Shown in pieces: positions 44,832-58,359 of a stretch of 64,000 bases of DNA (positions within the stretch are counted from its first letter, which is position 1; every line of letters begins with the position of its first letter). Made by a program: the position numbers and the translations under genes. The notes beneath the pieces are model-generated. The model worked only from the letters and a program-made list of their open reading frames with translations, made no database searches and was not told where the DNA came from. The stretch comes from Lates calcarifer (taxonomy: Eukaryota; Chordata; Actinopteri; Centropomidae): the NCBI RefSeq assembly GCF_001640805.2, contig NC_066847.1, positions 23,303,504-23,367,503 of the forward strand. The letters run 5' to 3'.

Positions 44832-46749
44832 CAACTAAATGTTTACCACAGCGGTGGTATTCCACGTGCTGGAGATTCGATTTAAGGCTACCCAGTGAGC
44901 CCCTCTACTTTAATGTTTGGACCTGTGGACTTGGCATTGAAGGAACTGCAAAGGAAAGAGATGGGGGAAAAAAACCTGGTCGAGGTTCTAACTTTTAACC
45001 TTTAATGTACAGCTGTGATTTCCTCCTTGTTGGTGATGTTTATCTCTTTTGATATTTTTTGTGCTTTTCTCGGTCCTCTTTGCCTCTTGGACTAAAGCTC
45101 CTTTTGTGCTAAGGGTTTCTGTAGCAGCAAAACAATATTCTGAGCTACAAAATGGACCTGACTATTCTGAAGAAGGGTCACCTTGGCTGTGTTTCATCAT
45201 TTCATTCAAACAGCGAGGAGGGCTGCATGTAATTCCAGAGTTACAGCAGTGTTATCTGAACAAGGAAGCATTCTCTTCTCTTTTAAGAGCTACATACAAC
45301 AGCAGTCCACTGTGGTTGTGGCATGACTTATCTACCATACCATAAACTGCCTTATTCTCTGATGATAGGACAGATTTATTCAAATCGCTGAATAAATCTA
45401 AAAGGTCTGGTGTACAAACAGCAACAAGAGATTTTAACAAGAGACCTGCAGCATTAGGATTAGACCAGCCCAGTCCTCAACAGTATTGATGCAGAAACTG
45501 TACAGTAGTGCAATGTGTTGTATTTTGCCATAATGTTTGTGCTGGATTACCATGTGTGCTATAGGTGGACATTTCCAGGGACCACAGCACTGGGCCTGGT
45601 GCCACCACGCAGAGATTTCCTGTCTCATTGCTGTCACAGTGCCAATCCCACTGACTGACTTGAATCCTCTCTTTACTTTGTTCTACTGCTTCATCTTGAT
45701 ATATGCCTAGAAAAACACAGTATGTACTGCATCAGCTAATGTTCTCACTCGAAAGTGATTGTGATAGTGATCTTTATGCCCAGCAAAGAAGGAAAAAAAG
45801 GAGCGAGTGGGGAAACTGTACCGACATGCCATAGTGGTGGTGGTGGTGTGAAAAATGATGTTTCATTAACGCCGTGGTGTTAAAGTGTCTAAACCAGTGC
45901 TGCGTTACAGGTTCGAGTCTATAACTCTTTTACCCCTGTGTTGTCTGAGGCATTTGGTTGTACTGTAAACTGTTGAAGCAAGCTAAGCCAGTCAGGGTAG
46001 AGGGTACATTTTGACAATTTTGACATGGACATTAGATGTTGTTCCTAGTGGTGTAAAATAAGTAAATAAATATACATAAATAACAAGGGGCATTAACATT
46101 GTGTAGAGGGAAAAACACTCTATTTTGCGTCACCACTCGCCACTAAAGATATTGGTGTTTTCACATCGGTGGTCATTTTTTAAATCTTAAATAAAAATGG
46201 TGTTTAAAACAGGAAGAATGGAGAGAAACAGTTGCCCACAGACCCTGCTGCTTAGTTATCAGAGATGTGATGGACAGACAAAATCTGCTATTTTTCACCT
46301 GCCGGCCACTGTCTGGAAACGATTGGGAACTGTTGATACCTGAATCAATGAAACAACCTCTGAAAAGACCCCCAACACACAGAGAGGAAGCTATTTTTCT
46401 TCATATTTTTCTCAACATTTTTGTTTCAGAACCAAGAAAACATCTATTCTACACTCCATCCCTTTAAAATTTGTAATGCTCCACCACATCCCCTGAAACT
46501 GCTTTAAGTGCAGGTTTTCAAGGAGGGTGGTAAAGGTATCACTCCAGGACCTGCCCCAATAAACAAGGAGAGACACCTTGAGGCCTGCAGAAGCTGAGAG
46601 ATGGCAGCTAGGGCGAACTCTGCTGCTAATTTGCAGCTCACAGTCTGGTTTAGGTGGGAGCGCCAGAATATGTGAGGAATCTAACAGTATGCCAACATCA
46701 CCAGGCTCCCACAGCTTCAGTGATAGGGCAGCTTCTTGTTGTTTTTGTT

Positions 46750-46752
<3 letters not shown>

Positions 46753-46786
<34 letters not shown>
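46753..46786. repeat. 34-nt poly-T run in 3'UTR
   Basis: Uninterrupted T run inside the inferred 3'UTR. It might be an antisense retroposon tail, but no element body is recognised next to it. Confidence 0.85.
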
Positions 46787-46787
<1 letters not shown>

Positions 46788-47476
46788 ATGAGGATGAAGA
46801 TTGAGATAGCTACAGTGTAGTCAGTGATCCGACCAAGGATCACTGAGGGAAGTGCCTGGACACTTTTTTCTGAGGGTGGAAGGAATGTGTACATACAGAT
46901 GTATATTATGTTATGTGAATATTATATGAATAATATACTATATGTTTGCCCAGAGTAAAGACGTACAGTAAGTAACCACTACATAATCACAAAGCTGAAT
47001 GTGCTGTAAATGACCATTTTGTGAGTTTATTGCCAGAACTTTTAACGCCCGAATACAAGCTCAGTCTCCCTAAGTGTTCATCCCAGCGCTCTGAGTAAAT
47101 CAGATCTGTTAACGCATGTATGAAACCCACTGTCTGCTTTGCATTTCATTCAGTTCATTTTAAAATATCCCGATTCACGTAATTTATTTCAGCCGTTGTG
47201 TCGTCCAAGCAGCCACGACAACTGTGTGAGTGCATTGTACTTTTACCATTCCAAAGCTTTTTATTATGACTGCTCTCTGAGCGGCAGCGACTGCCCCGAG
47301 AGTACCGTTGATTTCACTTGTGTGTTTTCTGTATGAACCAATGGTACATGACTACTGTGTTTTTGACCATTGTGTTTGTGGGGGCAAGGTGTGTGTATTT
47401 AACGAGAGAGACAGAGAAGACAGATGTATTTCAGGGTCAGGACGGGGGTTTGTTCTGAAGAATAACAACGATCAAC

Positions 47477-47482
47477 AATAAA
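47477..47482 (+). terminator. best candidate poly(A) signal AATAAA for ptpru
   Basis: AATAAA is followed by an A-rich stretch and, about 25-50 nt later, a G/T-rich element (gatgtgttgttgtc), the usual layout of a cleavage site. Earlier hexamers at 46065-46070, 46190-46195 and 46558-46563 have weaker downstream G/T context but could serve as alternatives. Confidence 0.55.
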
Positions 47483-48859
47483 AGAACAAAGGGGGAAAAA
47501 AAAAGAGATGTGTTGTTGTCAACTTGTCATTGGGTGTTCTGTCAAAAGTGCATACGTGGTTAAAAAATTCTGTGTAGTTTTATGATTGGTTTGTCAGCAG
47601 AAGCAGAGACTTTACAGCTGGACACGGACTTCCTGTCTATAAGCCTCTGACCCTCCTGCGGTTTCTCATCCGGATGTGGTCTTTTAGCGGCTCCCTTCGC
47701 CTTGAACCACATCGACCATTTGATCTCCCCCCTTCTTTTTAATCTCCAACCTCATTTCTTTCCCTTTCCCCTTTTCAACATACCTCTCCCCCACCTCTCT
47801 CTGTCTTCCTCCCCCACCCTCAGCTCCTCTTCCATTACTTTCATTTCTCCCTCTCATCCCTCTCCATCTCTTTCGCTTTGCTGCTCTGCCCAGAGTAAGG
47901 TGACTCCAGACCACAGACTTCCTCTCTCACCGACGGCTATGTTGAATAATGCAGCAGTCCTGCAAACTGATCCAGTGTTTAGCAGAGGGACAAGCCAGAT
48001 TAATTAGAGGACAAGACCCCCTACTGTTGGGCTGAGGACAATGTAGGCCGTATGGATTCCCCCTTTAGATTATTTGGAGATTGTTTAAGCCACAATAACA
48101 GTCAGATGGGGTAACGCAGTGTGTAGGTAAATGTGAATGCTCTTTAGATTAGATTTTTCATTTGTCATATCAGTTAGAGGGAGGAAGAATGCATTATAGA
48201 TTTAATGTGACACAGATAAGGAGCTTTTTCACCGAGGCAGGTCATTTACACTACCCCATTTAATATGTGCAAGATTTTCTCAATTTCCTTTTTCACCTGC
48301 AGAAAGCTATTACAGCATTAAATCCTTAAAAGGCTCCATCATCCTCTTACTACTTATATTTTGACCTGTGGTTTAAATTAGCAAGTAATTGGAATCTTAT
48401 CATTTCATTCTGACGGTGTAATGACTGCCATGTGCCAGGTGACTTATCACTAGGCCAAGATCCAACTGGGTTTTGTCTTTTCTCTCTGGGCTTCCTGTTT
48501 TATATTCCCTCCACTGACAGGCTCAATGGATGTCAGCCTCTTCAATGGTCTCCCTGGTGAGTCTCACTCTCGCACTGGATTCACTCTCGTGGTGTTTCTG
48601 TAAAACGGCAGTGAGGTCCGACAGCCTGCGGTGTCAGCTGATGTTAGGAAGGGGGGTGAGATAAAGCTGATGACTGCTTTAAAGCAGTTTCTTAAGCCTT
48701 TTGTCCAACCGTTTATCAGAGAAAATGATCTTAATTAATACTTAGTTATAGTATGTATAACTAACTACTAATGTAGTTAGTTATAATTTAGTTATTTTTT
48801 GTTTAATTTTTGCTTGTTTTTACATTTTATCCAATACTACTAATTTCAAGCATTCATTT

Positions 48860-49060
48860 GTTACTGTTAGCTAGCTATTTTAACCATTTATCCATATTTT
48901 TAGCAATACATTTATGTTATTTTTAGCTAACTGTTTCAACCATTAATCCAATAGTTTTATCTCTTTCAACCATTTCTATTTTTGGCTCAGTATATCCTAT
49001 CCTATGTCAACATTGTGTCCTTTGCTTTTAGCTTGCCATTTCAAACATTTATGCATTACT
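48860..49060. repeat. degenerate tandem-like repeat (TTAGCT..TTCAACCATTTATCC)
   Basis: Blocks resembling ttagctagctattttaacc/atttatcc, ttagctaactgtttcaacc/attaatcc, tttcaaccatttc and tagcttgccatttcaaacat recur several times. They look like an old minisatellite or array that has decayed. The period is irregular. Confidence 0.4.
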
Positions 49061-52000
49061 ATTTACTATTTTGATAATAATCCATTAAATATAATACATT
49101 ATCCATCACATAATAATTTGAATTATCTGTTACTTTTGGAAAATTCACAAAATTCATGTTGTCTCCTGTTTTAGTCAATCATTTAGCCTCTACTTTAAGA
49201 TAACTATTTTTACAATTCATGACATAAAGGTTTTAAACCTAGTGGCGTAGTGTGTGTATTTGTATAGTTATTTTCAAATTTCATCATTATTTGCATAATA
49301 GGGATAGGGTATATGTTTGAAATCATAATATTTTTTACAAGTATTCTCAGTTTGAAATCACTGCTCTAAAAAGTGCACTCACTTGTTGCCAAATAGCTAC
49401 AGAGACATGATACAGACTGTTAAACTCCTGAAGGTTTTAGTATTGGCAGAATGCTATATTTCAAAGCATGGTGTGTATCTTCCTAAATGTTAAATGTTTC
49501 TTCTTTCATGCCAAATGCTTTGGTAATAGAAGTAGATAAAATCCAATATTCTCTGGGAGAATATTATCACAAAAGCTTTTGTGGATGACCTTGTCCAAGC
49601 CTCAGTCGATAAGTACAAAGAGAAGATACATATCCTTTAACATTGCATAGAAGCATTGTTTGGGGCTTTTAGAGAAGAGATGATCTGTGTATTATATGAT
49701 TTCTTAAAAGCAATTCAAATTTGTAAATAGGCCGCTATTCTCTGAGGAGAAATTCTTCTCCTCTGTACATTTTTCCTATAAAATGCACAAGGTGAAATGT
49801 GAACACAAGCGCATGCACACATTATCTTGTTTTACCATCCCGTTGGTACTCAACTTCTCCTGGATGGTGCTGAGGACAAGACAGGTGGCTTCAGCTTTGT
49901 GCTCAGCAGAGCGAGGACAGAGAGGAGCAGGCCAGATGGCTCTGTCCACCATGTCTCCTTGCTGGTTCTATTGCCGCAGACGATCTGACTGGAGCCCTTA
50001 TCTCAACAGTGTGCTCTCAGCTCAGTGAAAGTCATGGTTCACATGAACGAGCGGAAGAGAGGGAGCTCCTGATGGTTCCAGCCCGGATCACTCAGGCAAA
50101 CAAGAAGCCAGAGACAGATAACCGAAATCAGAGGACACATGAGTGACTCAACCGTCCCTTTCCCTCTTTATCAGTCTCACCTTTTGCTGTTAACGAACCC
50201 TGCAGTAGTTTGCTTTCCTCTGCGATGCCAGCCAACTTTAACTTAAAATGCTCTGACCTGTATCATTTTGTGGCCCTGAATTCAATAGTTGAATTAAGCC
50301 AGCAGAGGGAAACAAAACGGTTGGCATGAAATGGCCACTGTAAAATAAAACAAGGCTGAGAGGGGCTGTGAAATAAAATCCAGGAAAAGAATGGAGTTTG
50401 AGAAGTTGTAGTGTTGAAACATCAAGGTTTTAGACACAAAATCTGCCACCCCTCCCGTGATAACAATACAGGTGAAACAGAGGATGAAGTTATTTTGCTT
50501 CAAGGATAATCTCTAGTTGTTAGTACACGTATAGAGATGTTGAGCCTTGAGGGTTCTGGGGAGACGCTTGTAAATGATCTTATGTCAACATGAGCCATTT
50601 CTAGGTTGTGGCAATAAAGCATCTCCAAGCTGCCATAAATTTGAGAGATGGGCTTATCAAAAGGTCAGCCCTTTGAGGGACTGGCTTAGCAACTGGATTT
50701 ATCCTTCAGTTTATTTAGAGCAGAAAAATGGGGCCACAAACGACGGCTGGCATCCATCATACTTCATTGTGATCCTTGACAAACTTCAACAAGAGCGGAA
50801 GTCTTTTTGATTTCCTGTAAGGTTAGTGAACAACCGCGGGGAATATGCCACGAGTCAAGAAAGTGCTTTCTTTTATTGCTTTAAGAATAATCAACTTACA
50901 AAAGTTCTTGGTAAAGCCCAGCCGGTGTCTATTGAAATAAAAAATAAATAAACTAAGCTTCTCTTTTTAGCTCGTGTCAAACACAGCTAATTACATGTCC
51001 ACAGTTGAGTCTGCTTAGAATTGATTTCTGCCTTTGTATTTTTGGCAGCTGATTACACTTGTGGCTTTTTGTGATTTAGAAACCATTAATTCCCTCTGGT
51101 TAAAATGAAACCTGCTATCAACTTTCAAGGCACTTAAAAACAACAAAGCAAAGGCTTTCCTTCTCCTCCTTACAGTATTTGTTTTCATGTTTGTTTTGCT
51201 CAGTCTCCGGTTGCCCTTCTTCTCTCCCTTGATCCACCTCTCCTGTCCCTCCTCCCTCTCGTCTTTATCTCCCTCATTCTCTTCGTCTTTTTTTTTTTCC
51301 ATCCCCTCTCTTCTCCTCCAGCGGTTGTTGAAATAGATGCAGCCACGAGAGGACAGTTGTGCAACTGATAGTACTACATTAACCTCAGGGAGAACAACAG
51401 TCGTCCTCTACTCTCTCATCTCTCTTCCACACCAGACACCCTCGAGTGCAGGATGCTGTAACCCCTTTGCCCCCCCCCCCATGACATCCCAGGAGACCTG
51501 CGTCCTCTGGTTCATGGAGCTCGGTAGCTGCAACATATCTTCCTTCTGCCATGGCTGAGTAATGCCATGCTAGTAGTCGAAAACAGTTCTCTGCATCCTC
51601 AATGAAAATGTGGCCCGCAACACTCCTTCTCAACACTTTGTCTTTCACACCTACGGTAAGTGGTGTCATCTTGAGTGTCCTCATTTCATTTAGCACCTCG
51701 GCCTGTGGAGAGTAGTCACACTCCTAATAAGCCTCCTATTTGTTTTATTTAGGAATTATCTGATTTACATTACACCTGGGAGGGGAGACAGCAAACAAAG
51801 GCAAACACTAAACAAAAATCTATTTCTGTAAATTGTCTGTTTATGTTGTCGACTGATTAGCGAAGATGAAGTACATATTGCCTTGGAATGGCCAAATTAA
51901 AGGCTGCAGCAGATGAATGTGAGCGAAACCAAGTCAAGCCAGTGCTTTAACATTAGCAAATGTCATCTTTTAGCTGCTTCATATTTTGAAGAAACATTAT

Positions 52001-52224
52001 TTTTTATCTTAAAACTAACAAGATGTGTTTGTCCTTGTTAGAGTTCACAGAGTTCTGTTTTCAGTTTATGGTTAAACAGCATTAGCTTGAGCTTTAGCCT
52101 GCTACCTGAAACTACCATAAGGTCTGAAGATGATTATAATATTACATATGATTTAGACCTTTTATTTTTTAAAATGTGTTTTATTCTCATATCTGTAGAT
52201 TGCTACTTACAGACATGCATCCTT

Positions 52225-52410
52225 GTGGGGTTCCTAACTTTAACCATCACAACTAAATGCCTTACCCTAACCCTAACACCCAAGTCTTAACCCTCAAACA
52301 ACCATTTAAACTTGTGGGGTCCAGCAGTGTGGGTCCCCACAAAGCTGCTGGGGACCCCACAAGTATAGTGGAGTATAGTTATAGTCCCACCCCATGAATA
52401 TAGTAAAAAG
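52225..52410 (+). repeat. dispersed fish repeat with CCCTAACCCTAAC and GTGGGGTCC/GGACCCCAC arms
   Basis: Shows ttaaccatcacaactaaatg, ccctaaccctaacac, aacttgtggggtccagcag, gtgggtccccacaaagctgc and ggaccccacaagtatag. This order occurs in a dispersed fish repeat. The complementary GTGGGGTCC and GGACCCCAC blocks could fold into a hairpin. The telomere-like hexamers are part of the repeat and do not indicate a chromosome end. Confidence 0.6.
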
Positions 52411-52670
52411 GCCACACACTGACACAACCCCACAAAGAAAGAGAATAAAAACAGTGAATACATACTGTTTGCACAAGGAAGCAATGTTGGCTCTTGGTAT
52501 AATACTTTATTTCACATCATATTCATTTAATTTAATTTCTAATTTAGCACCTGTTCATTTAATGAAGTCTGGCAAACCTGACTGTCCTTCCAGCACCTGA
52601 TTGCCCCCTACACCTGTGAGACATACTGGTTTTACTTCCAGCCATCCTCCTGTATGGTCAGTGAGAGAGT

Positions 52671-52688
52671 CTGACTGACTGACTGACT
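52671..52688. repeat. (CTGA)n short tandem repeat
   Basis: Four to five CTGA units. Confidence 0.8.
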
Positions 52689-55600
52689 TGGCTACAAATT
52701 GGTCTCCAGGCTTTAAGAGTCTTGTCTCTTGCCTAAAGAGAGCAACTGTCAGCGACATGTTCTGGTCTTTCACAACCTTCAAACCTAATTAGAGAGAAGG
52801 AAAGAGCTATTTCTCTTCATCTCTCTCTCCATGGCTTTTCCATTTAATGCTGCGCCTGGACCACAGAGCAGTGGGGGGATTATGCTGTCGTGTCATGTAG
52901 GCCGAGCACTCGGCTCTACATGCATGCAGATATGAACTCTTTAATATTTCATTCCACAGGTCGGGCTGCTCGTCCTTACTAGAAGAATACCTTTTTGCAG
53001 AAACAAGAAAAAAGTCTTCTGGGACTGCTGTCAGACAGGATAATAACAGAATAATTCATGGCCCTGTTTTCCCTATATTTGACTGTCTCGCTTCTTTTTT
53101 TTGTTTCTGTGCCACCTTCTATCAGTTTCACTCCCACTACTACAATTTCCCTTTCTGTCCTATTCTTTTTTAAAGCCTTCTCACCTTTCTCTCTCGCCAT
53201 CTGTATGTGTTTCCCTTTTTGTAAACTTTCGTCTCTTGTCTTTATCACCTCACCTTCATCTTTCCTTTTTAGCACTCTTGTCCTTTTCTTTTTCCCCCCT
53301 CGCAGTGTCTCACCTGCTCTGTGTCAGGTAAGAAGACTGGTGGGAGGTGGGAGTCTCTGACAGCTGCTGGAACGTCTGCAGAGTGGGGATCTCGCCTGCC
53401 CTCTCGTCAACTGTCTCCTCCGCCGTGTGCGACCCGGGGAGGGGGTGACGGGGTCGTGACATGCTTTGCCGAGACATGTTTTTGATGTTGTTGTGTCAGT
53501 CAGAGTGGAGAGAACAGCAGCCTCAGTGGGGGCCACCTTCACACTACGTACTGTTAGAGGCAGACTGCTCTGCACCTGTCACGGCATCAGCAGCCATGCA
53601 GAGCATTCCAATTTAGTATCGGCAATATGGCTCAAATCAGTTATATTGGAAGTGTAATAGATATTTGTTTTGTGTTGTCGCTGCTGTTTGAGCAGCTGCT
53701 GCTTCAATTTTTCATTTGATTGTAGAGTGATTGAAGAGAAAAATATAGAGAGGAAAACTGAGTTCACTTATAAAAAACAGAAAAGTTGCACTCTCCTAGG
53801 TGTGAACAACAGCTGGATTTTTGGCTCTGTGCTTAAGCATTGTTATTTAAAGACCAAGTTCACTGATGCACTGTGGCATCCCTAACTCCATGTTTGATGT
53901 TAATCTGCTGGAATGAGTAGAAAAACAGGAAAACATTGAACCGTGCTGCGTATTGCATTGAGCTTGACATGTGTCTCTAAAGTGGCAACAACTGACTGTA
54001 ATTACCATGAATGGCTAAATGCATGCTTGCATTATGGATGGAAGAAAAGCTGGTTACGTGATTCCCTTATCATTGCCGCCTGATGGCTGCTTTTCTTCCC
54101 CTTGTCGTCTTGCAGTGAATGTTATTCATAAAGAAAATGGCACGTCGTAGGGTCAGTGGGAGGAGGGCGCCTGCTGCGACAAGTCCTGTGATGTCCGAGC
54201 AACGTGTGAGAGGGAGAATATGTCTGTGAATTTTTTTACTGCTTGCTGATGTTTATCTCCGTTTCGATTCTGCTCTTGTCAGTGGGCTGTAATAGCCCTC
54301 ACCAATGGGGCCGCTTCAGATGCAGATTAAATGCACACAGACAAATGAGGAGAGTTCACTCTACACAAACACATCAGATCCTGTTAGACAACAGAGGTAG
54401 AGGCACTGGATAATGCTCTCTGTTTGTGTCTAGCAACATGTGTGCGCCCCCACTGTGAGAAAAAAACCTGGTTTTTGGCTTCTGTTGGACGACAGGGTGA
54501 GAGTCTCTGACGTGTTCAGTGATTTCGACTGGGGTCGAGGCTCGGGACGTTGATTGGCTACCCCAACCTGCATTTTACCTCGTCAAAGATGTTGACAGCA
54601 TCTGTGACTGGATGTGAGAGATTGTAGGTTCTCTGTGTGTGGAGTGTTTGAGTGATGAAAAGAAGAGGGGAAAAAAATCAGGTCGAATATGAATAGGGGG
54701 TTGCATGAGGATGGGGCTCTCAGTCTGCCAATGCCTCATCTCCTCGCAGACATGCACCATTAGGGGTGAAACAACAGGGGATCTCGTCTGATCTCCTTAG
54801 AACAAATGTTAACTCCAAGACTTTGGGCCATTAAGAAAGGCTATTTGTCACATTGAATTCAAATGAGATTAATCTGTAGTTTTTTCTGCTAATGCATATA
54901 GGTTCTAATGATGCTTTTCATTGTAACATCACTCTCTTGTGGCTCATTGTGGCGGTGACCGCGTTGATGGGGGGTTACTTCATTATGTTTGTAATGATGT
55001 TAATAGCAGTGACTGTGGTTAAGATATGTTAAGTGTATTGCTCCAAAGAAAAATGGCTGTGACATAGAGGGTACAGTTTGTCTGATTTTAATGCAACAGG
55101 ACTCCACATGGACCTTTTTCTCAGGTTAAGGTGTAAATTGAATAGTACACCTTCATCCTTGTGTCAAACTGAGAGAGTGAAACATTCCCTTGACCTCCCA
55201 AGTTTCCATCCTGGATCTCTGTAACACCTGCATAATTAGCTGTGCAACTTGACAACAACACACACACATACACAGACAAACACACAAACAAACCCTCTGG
55301 CATTCACTCAGACTTAAACAAAAGTGGTTTGTGTGCATGCAGATTCAGAGACAGGTGCACATGCATTATACTATATATACACATGCATGCCCAGTTTTCA
55401 TCCAACACAGTATAAGAAAAGACACAAAATATGTTCAAATTAGTGTTTTCTGTTGATGCAACAGTTTCTTGAGCTGACTTTTAGTCATTCCTCACCACCT
55501 GTTTTTTTCCCCTTGTTTCTAAATAGTTCAGCATTTTCTCACCTGCCTCTGAGCTTTCATGGTTCTGGCTCTTGGGCTTTGTGAAAGCTGCTGCTTAGAG

Positions 55601-58334
55601 ATTGTTTGCAGCCGCAGACACTTCCAGCTCAGTTCCAGGGGAAAGGAAAAGCAATTCCATGCTTGGGCCACAGTGAATCCGTCTCTGTCAGTTCCGCTTC
55701 TTGATGCCCTCAAATCACATTCCCCCACCCCATCCCATCCCGCTTTCCCATCAGCCTTTGCTGTTCTGTGATCAGGGAGTGGGAGAGCATCAGCCCTAGG
55801 AGTGAAACGAGGATGCGCTTTACATGCTCCCTTACTGTACTATCCCCCTTGATGTCATTCACTTCTGTTCGCTGGCACTTACAATTTCCCACTCTGCAAT
55901 GAAACTCTATACTTCATGCAGGAGTAGTTACAGCCTACAGTTATAATATACCTTCTCCTTTGTCTATCAGGCTGCATGAGGCTAGTTGTCATTCTATGAT
56001 GAATACACTTGATTCAGCTTTACTACCCCAAATTCGTTCTTTGACACTGCAGTAAAAAAATATCTTGTGTGATAGAAACAAGCTTGTAAAATGTGCATAT
56101 GTGGTGTCTGCAATGTTTTCCCGAGAACTAAAATAAATTCTATTAGAGTTTTATGCCTGTGTTTTATGAGATGAGCAGCTTTCCAAGTCTTTTGCCAAGA
56201 CTGTTTCTCAAAACTATTAATACTTCGCCGTGCTTTTCATGTAACAGATGATGTATGAATAGCACCAACTTTACAAGTACTTTATCAGTTTTGCGAGGTC
56301 AATATTTAGGTCCTTTCTTGATAAGCTTGAAAGTCACACACCGCTCTGAGCTGCTGGCGCTCCACATATCTCGCAGTTACTTGTGTCAGTGAGTTGACGA
56401 GAGGAAACCTGTAGATGTGGCCTTTCACAGCAGGTCAGTACCTGCGAGTTTATTTTTGAATTGCATTTGTCCTGCAAATCACTTCCTGACGCTCTCATCA
56501 AAGCATCTTAACTAACCAGAACTGATTGCTGTGCAGTAAATCTTCATCCCTATATGGGCAGAAACTCAAACTTGTCATCTTGAACTTTTACTTCCGATTC
56601 ATTTTACCCTCAAACTCGAGCATTTTATCATCGCGCCTTTGCCTGGTGACTAAATTTGTTGCTTTGCCTTTGTAGAAAACAGTGACACATAATTTTTGAA
56701 AGTGATGAAGGCACACAGAATGATTGATGGCGGCATATTGGATGGGAAAATAACGTTCTGGACCGTTAATTTTACCAAGTCAAGGAAGCAGCCTCAGACT
56801 GTCAACACAGGAAATGAGTAGGATTTATCTCTGGCCTAGTGTCTGGGTAGCTCCCTTGCACTGGGTGCATTTACAGGGACCACTGTGATGGGTTTCAAAG
56901 GATGTGTTGTACATGTTGTATAAGCCTTAAGACAAACACGGACTTTGAAAAATGACATTGTTATTGCCTGTTATTATTATTGTCGGCAGCATTGTTAGTG
57001 CAGCAAACAGGAAGATGTAAAAACACACTGAACTTATGTAAAGGTCATTTTTTGCATTTTCCACCAAAGCAATGCAGGACGCTGGAGGCTGACTTGGGGT
57101 CAGCTTCTACCGCCCTGTTGTCAGTCTGCCTACCCCTTCCTGATGCAAGACATGTTTTGTATGAGCACTATACCCCATCTTTTTCCTTTGTCAACACAAA
57201 CAGGTTATCGCGCTGCGCAATGCAACAACAAAAGCTTTTGCAAAAATGAAATACCCATGCAGATGTAGACGTATTTTAGATGCGCTGTGGAGCTCTACTG
57301 CATTCAGCAGCCAATGTTACAAGGTGAGCACAATCACAGTACTAATGTGCAAACGGGAATATAAAGTGGTTAACTGGATATATGACTATTGGCAGCAGTA
57401 ACATTCCTATCATGACCCACTACACAGCAGCAGACAACATATTTGCATAACCTTAGACTGAGAGATTGATATGTATGTAAGGCACAATGGAACCACAAGG
57501 TGCTACATCAGAGTGTATGCTAACGTTAGTGGCTCTGTCCTGCTCTACTCGATTTGGAGAAGTTAATACTCCAGCAATGCCAGCCATACTTGTTATTCAA
57601 AATAGGTATTTATGTTTGCCTAAAAGTCTTTTATTTTTCTTTAAAGAGACATATGCTGTTTGAAAGAATGAAATAGAGTATGAAATGCAATCTCTCTCTC
57701 TCTTGTCCCAGTAGATATGTATGGTTATGGTCGAAAGAATTAGGAGTTCCTCAACATTTTTACTTGTTGCACTTAACCTAGCTCCACACTGCAATACAAG
57801 GCACTTGCTGTTTTTTCTTTTGCAGAAGATTAATTAATTAAATGTAATAACATGTATGCAGCCTTCAAGTGCATATTTAAGACTCCTTGTATGGGGGTGG
57901 GGGGTAAGCTGGAAACATTAAAAAGTCAGCTGGAGTAACCACCTCATGGAGCTAACGTTAGCTTAATTAGTCAGCTAGATCCAGCTCCCAGTGGCAGTTG
58001 ACATTTCAGGCAGAAACTATGAATTTCGAGTGGTAGTTCCGCTGCTGTTATCACTGTAAACTGCACATGTGCCGTGCTAGAGTGGAAAGCTTGACAGGTG
58101 TGGCAATGGTAACTAAGGCAAGGGGGCACTTAGTACATGCTTATATGGTCAATGTCTGAGAAAATATAAAGTCTTCAGAGGCACCACAGACACATCTTTT
58201 CCAACTCCACAGTGGTTAGTCATATGCAATTACTGCCTAGACATGAAAAAAAGATCATCTCTATGTCTCTCTGATATCCTATAGTCAAAATCTGTATTAA
58301 AAACATCAAACCACATGTATTTTTATACAAAGTG

Positions 58335-58359
58335 ATATATATATATATATATATATATA
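58335..58359. repeat. (AT)n microsatellite
   Basis: About 12 uninterrupted AT units in intergenic DNA. Confidence 0.9.

Larger units (their letters stand above)
44832..47505 (+). other. ptpru: ptpru 3' untranslated region (end inferred)
   Basis: About 2.7 kb of non-coding sequence follows the stop codon, up to the best poly(A) signal at 47477 plus about 20-25 nt. It contains a 34-T run at 46753-46786, AT-rich patches near 46050-46090 and several earlier AATAAA hexamers (46065, 46190, 46558) that could give shorter transcripts. No coding frame of interest is present. The boundaries are inferred without transcript data. Confidence 0.6.

Noticed and set aside
45880..45930. tRNA B-box-like sequence (GGTTCGAGTCT) in the 3'UTR
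   Set aside because: No matching A box or foldable cloverleaf at the right distance; a chance match.
52261..52285. Chromosome end or telomere fusion, suggested by CCCTAACCCTAAC
   Set aside because: Only two to three hexamers inside a known dispersed repeat context.
53058..53360. 100-codon Ser/Phe/Leu-rich open frame near 53.1 kb
   Set aside because: Produced by a pyrimidine-rich tract; open in several frames on both strands.
56980..57249. 89-codon open frame in the intergenic region
   Set aside because: Composition and isolation fit a chance frame; no splice partners or homology.
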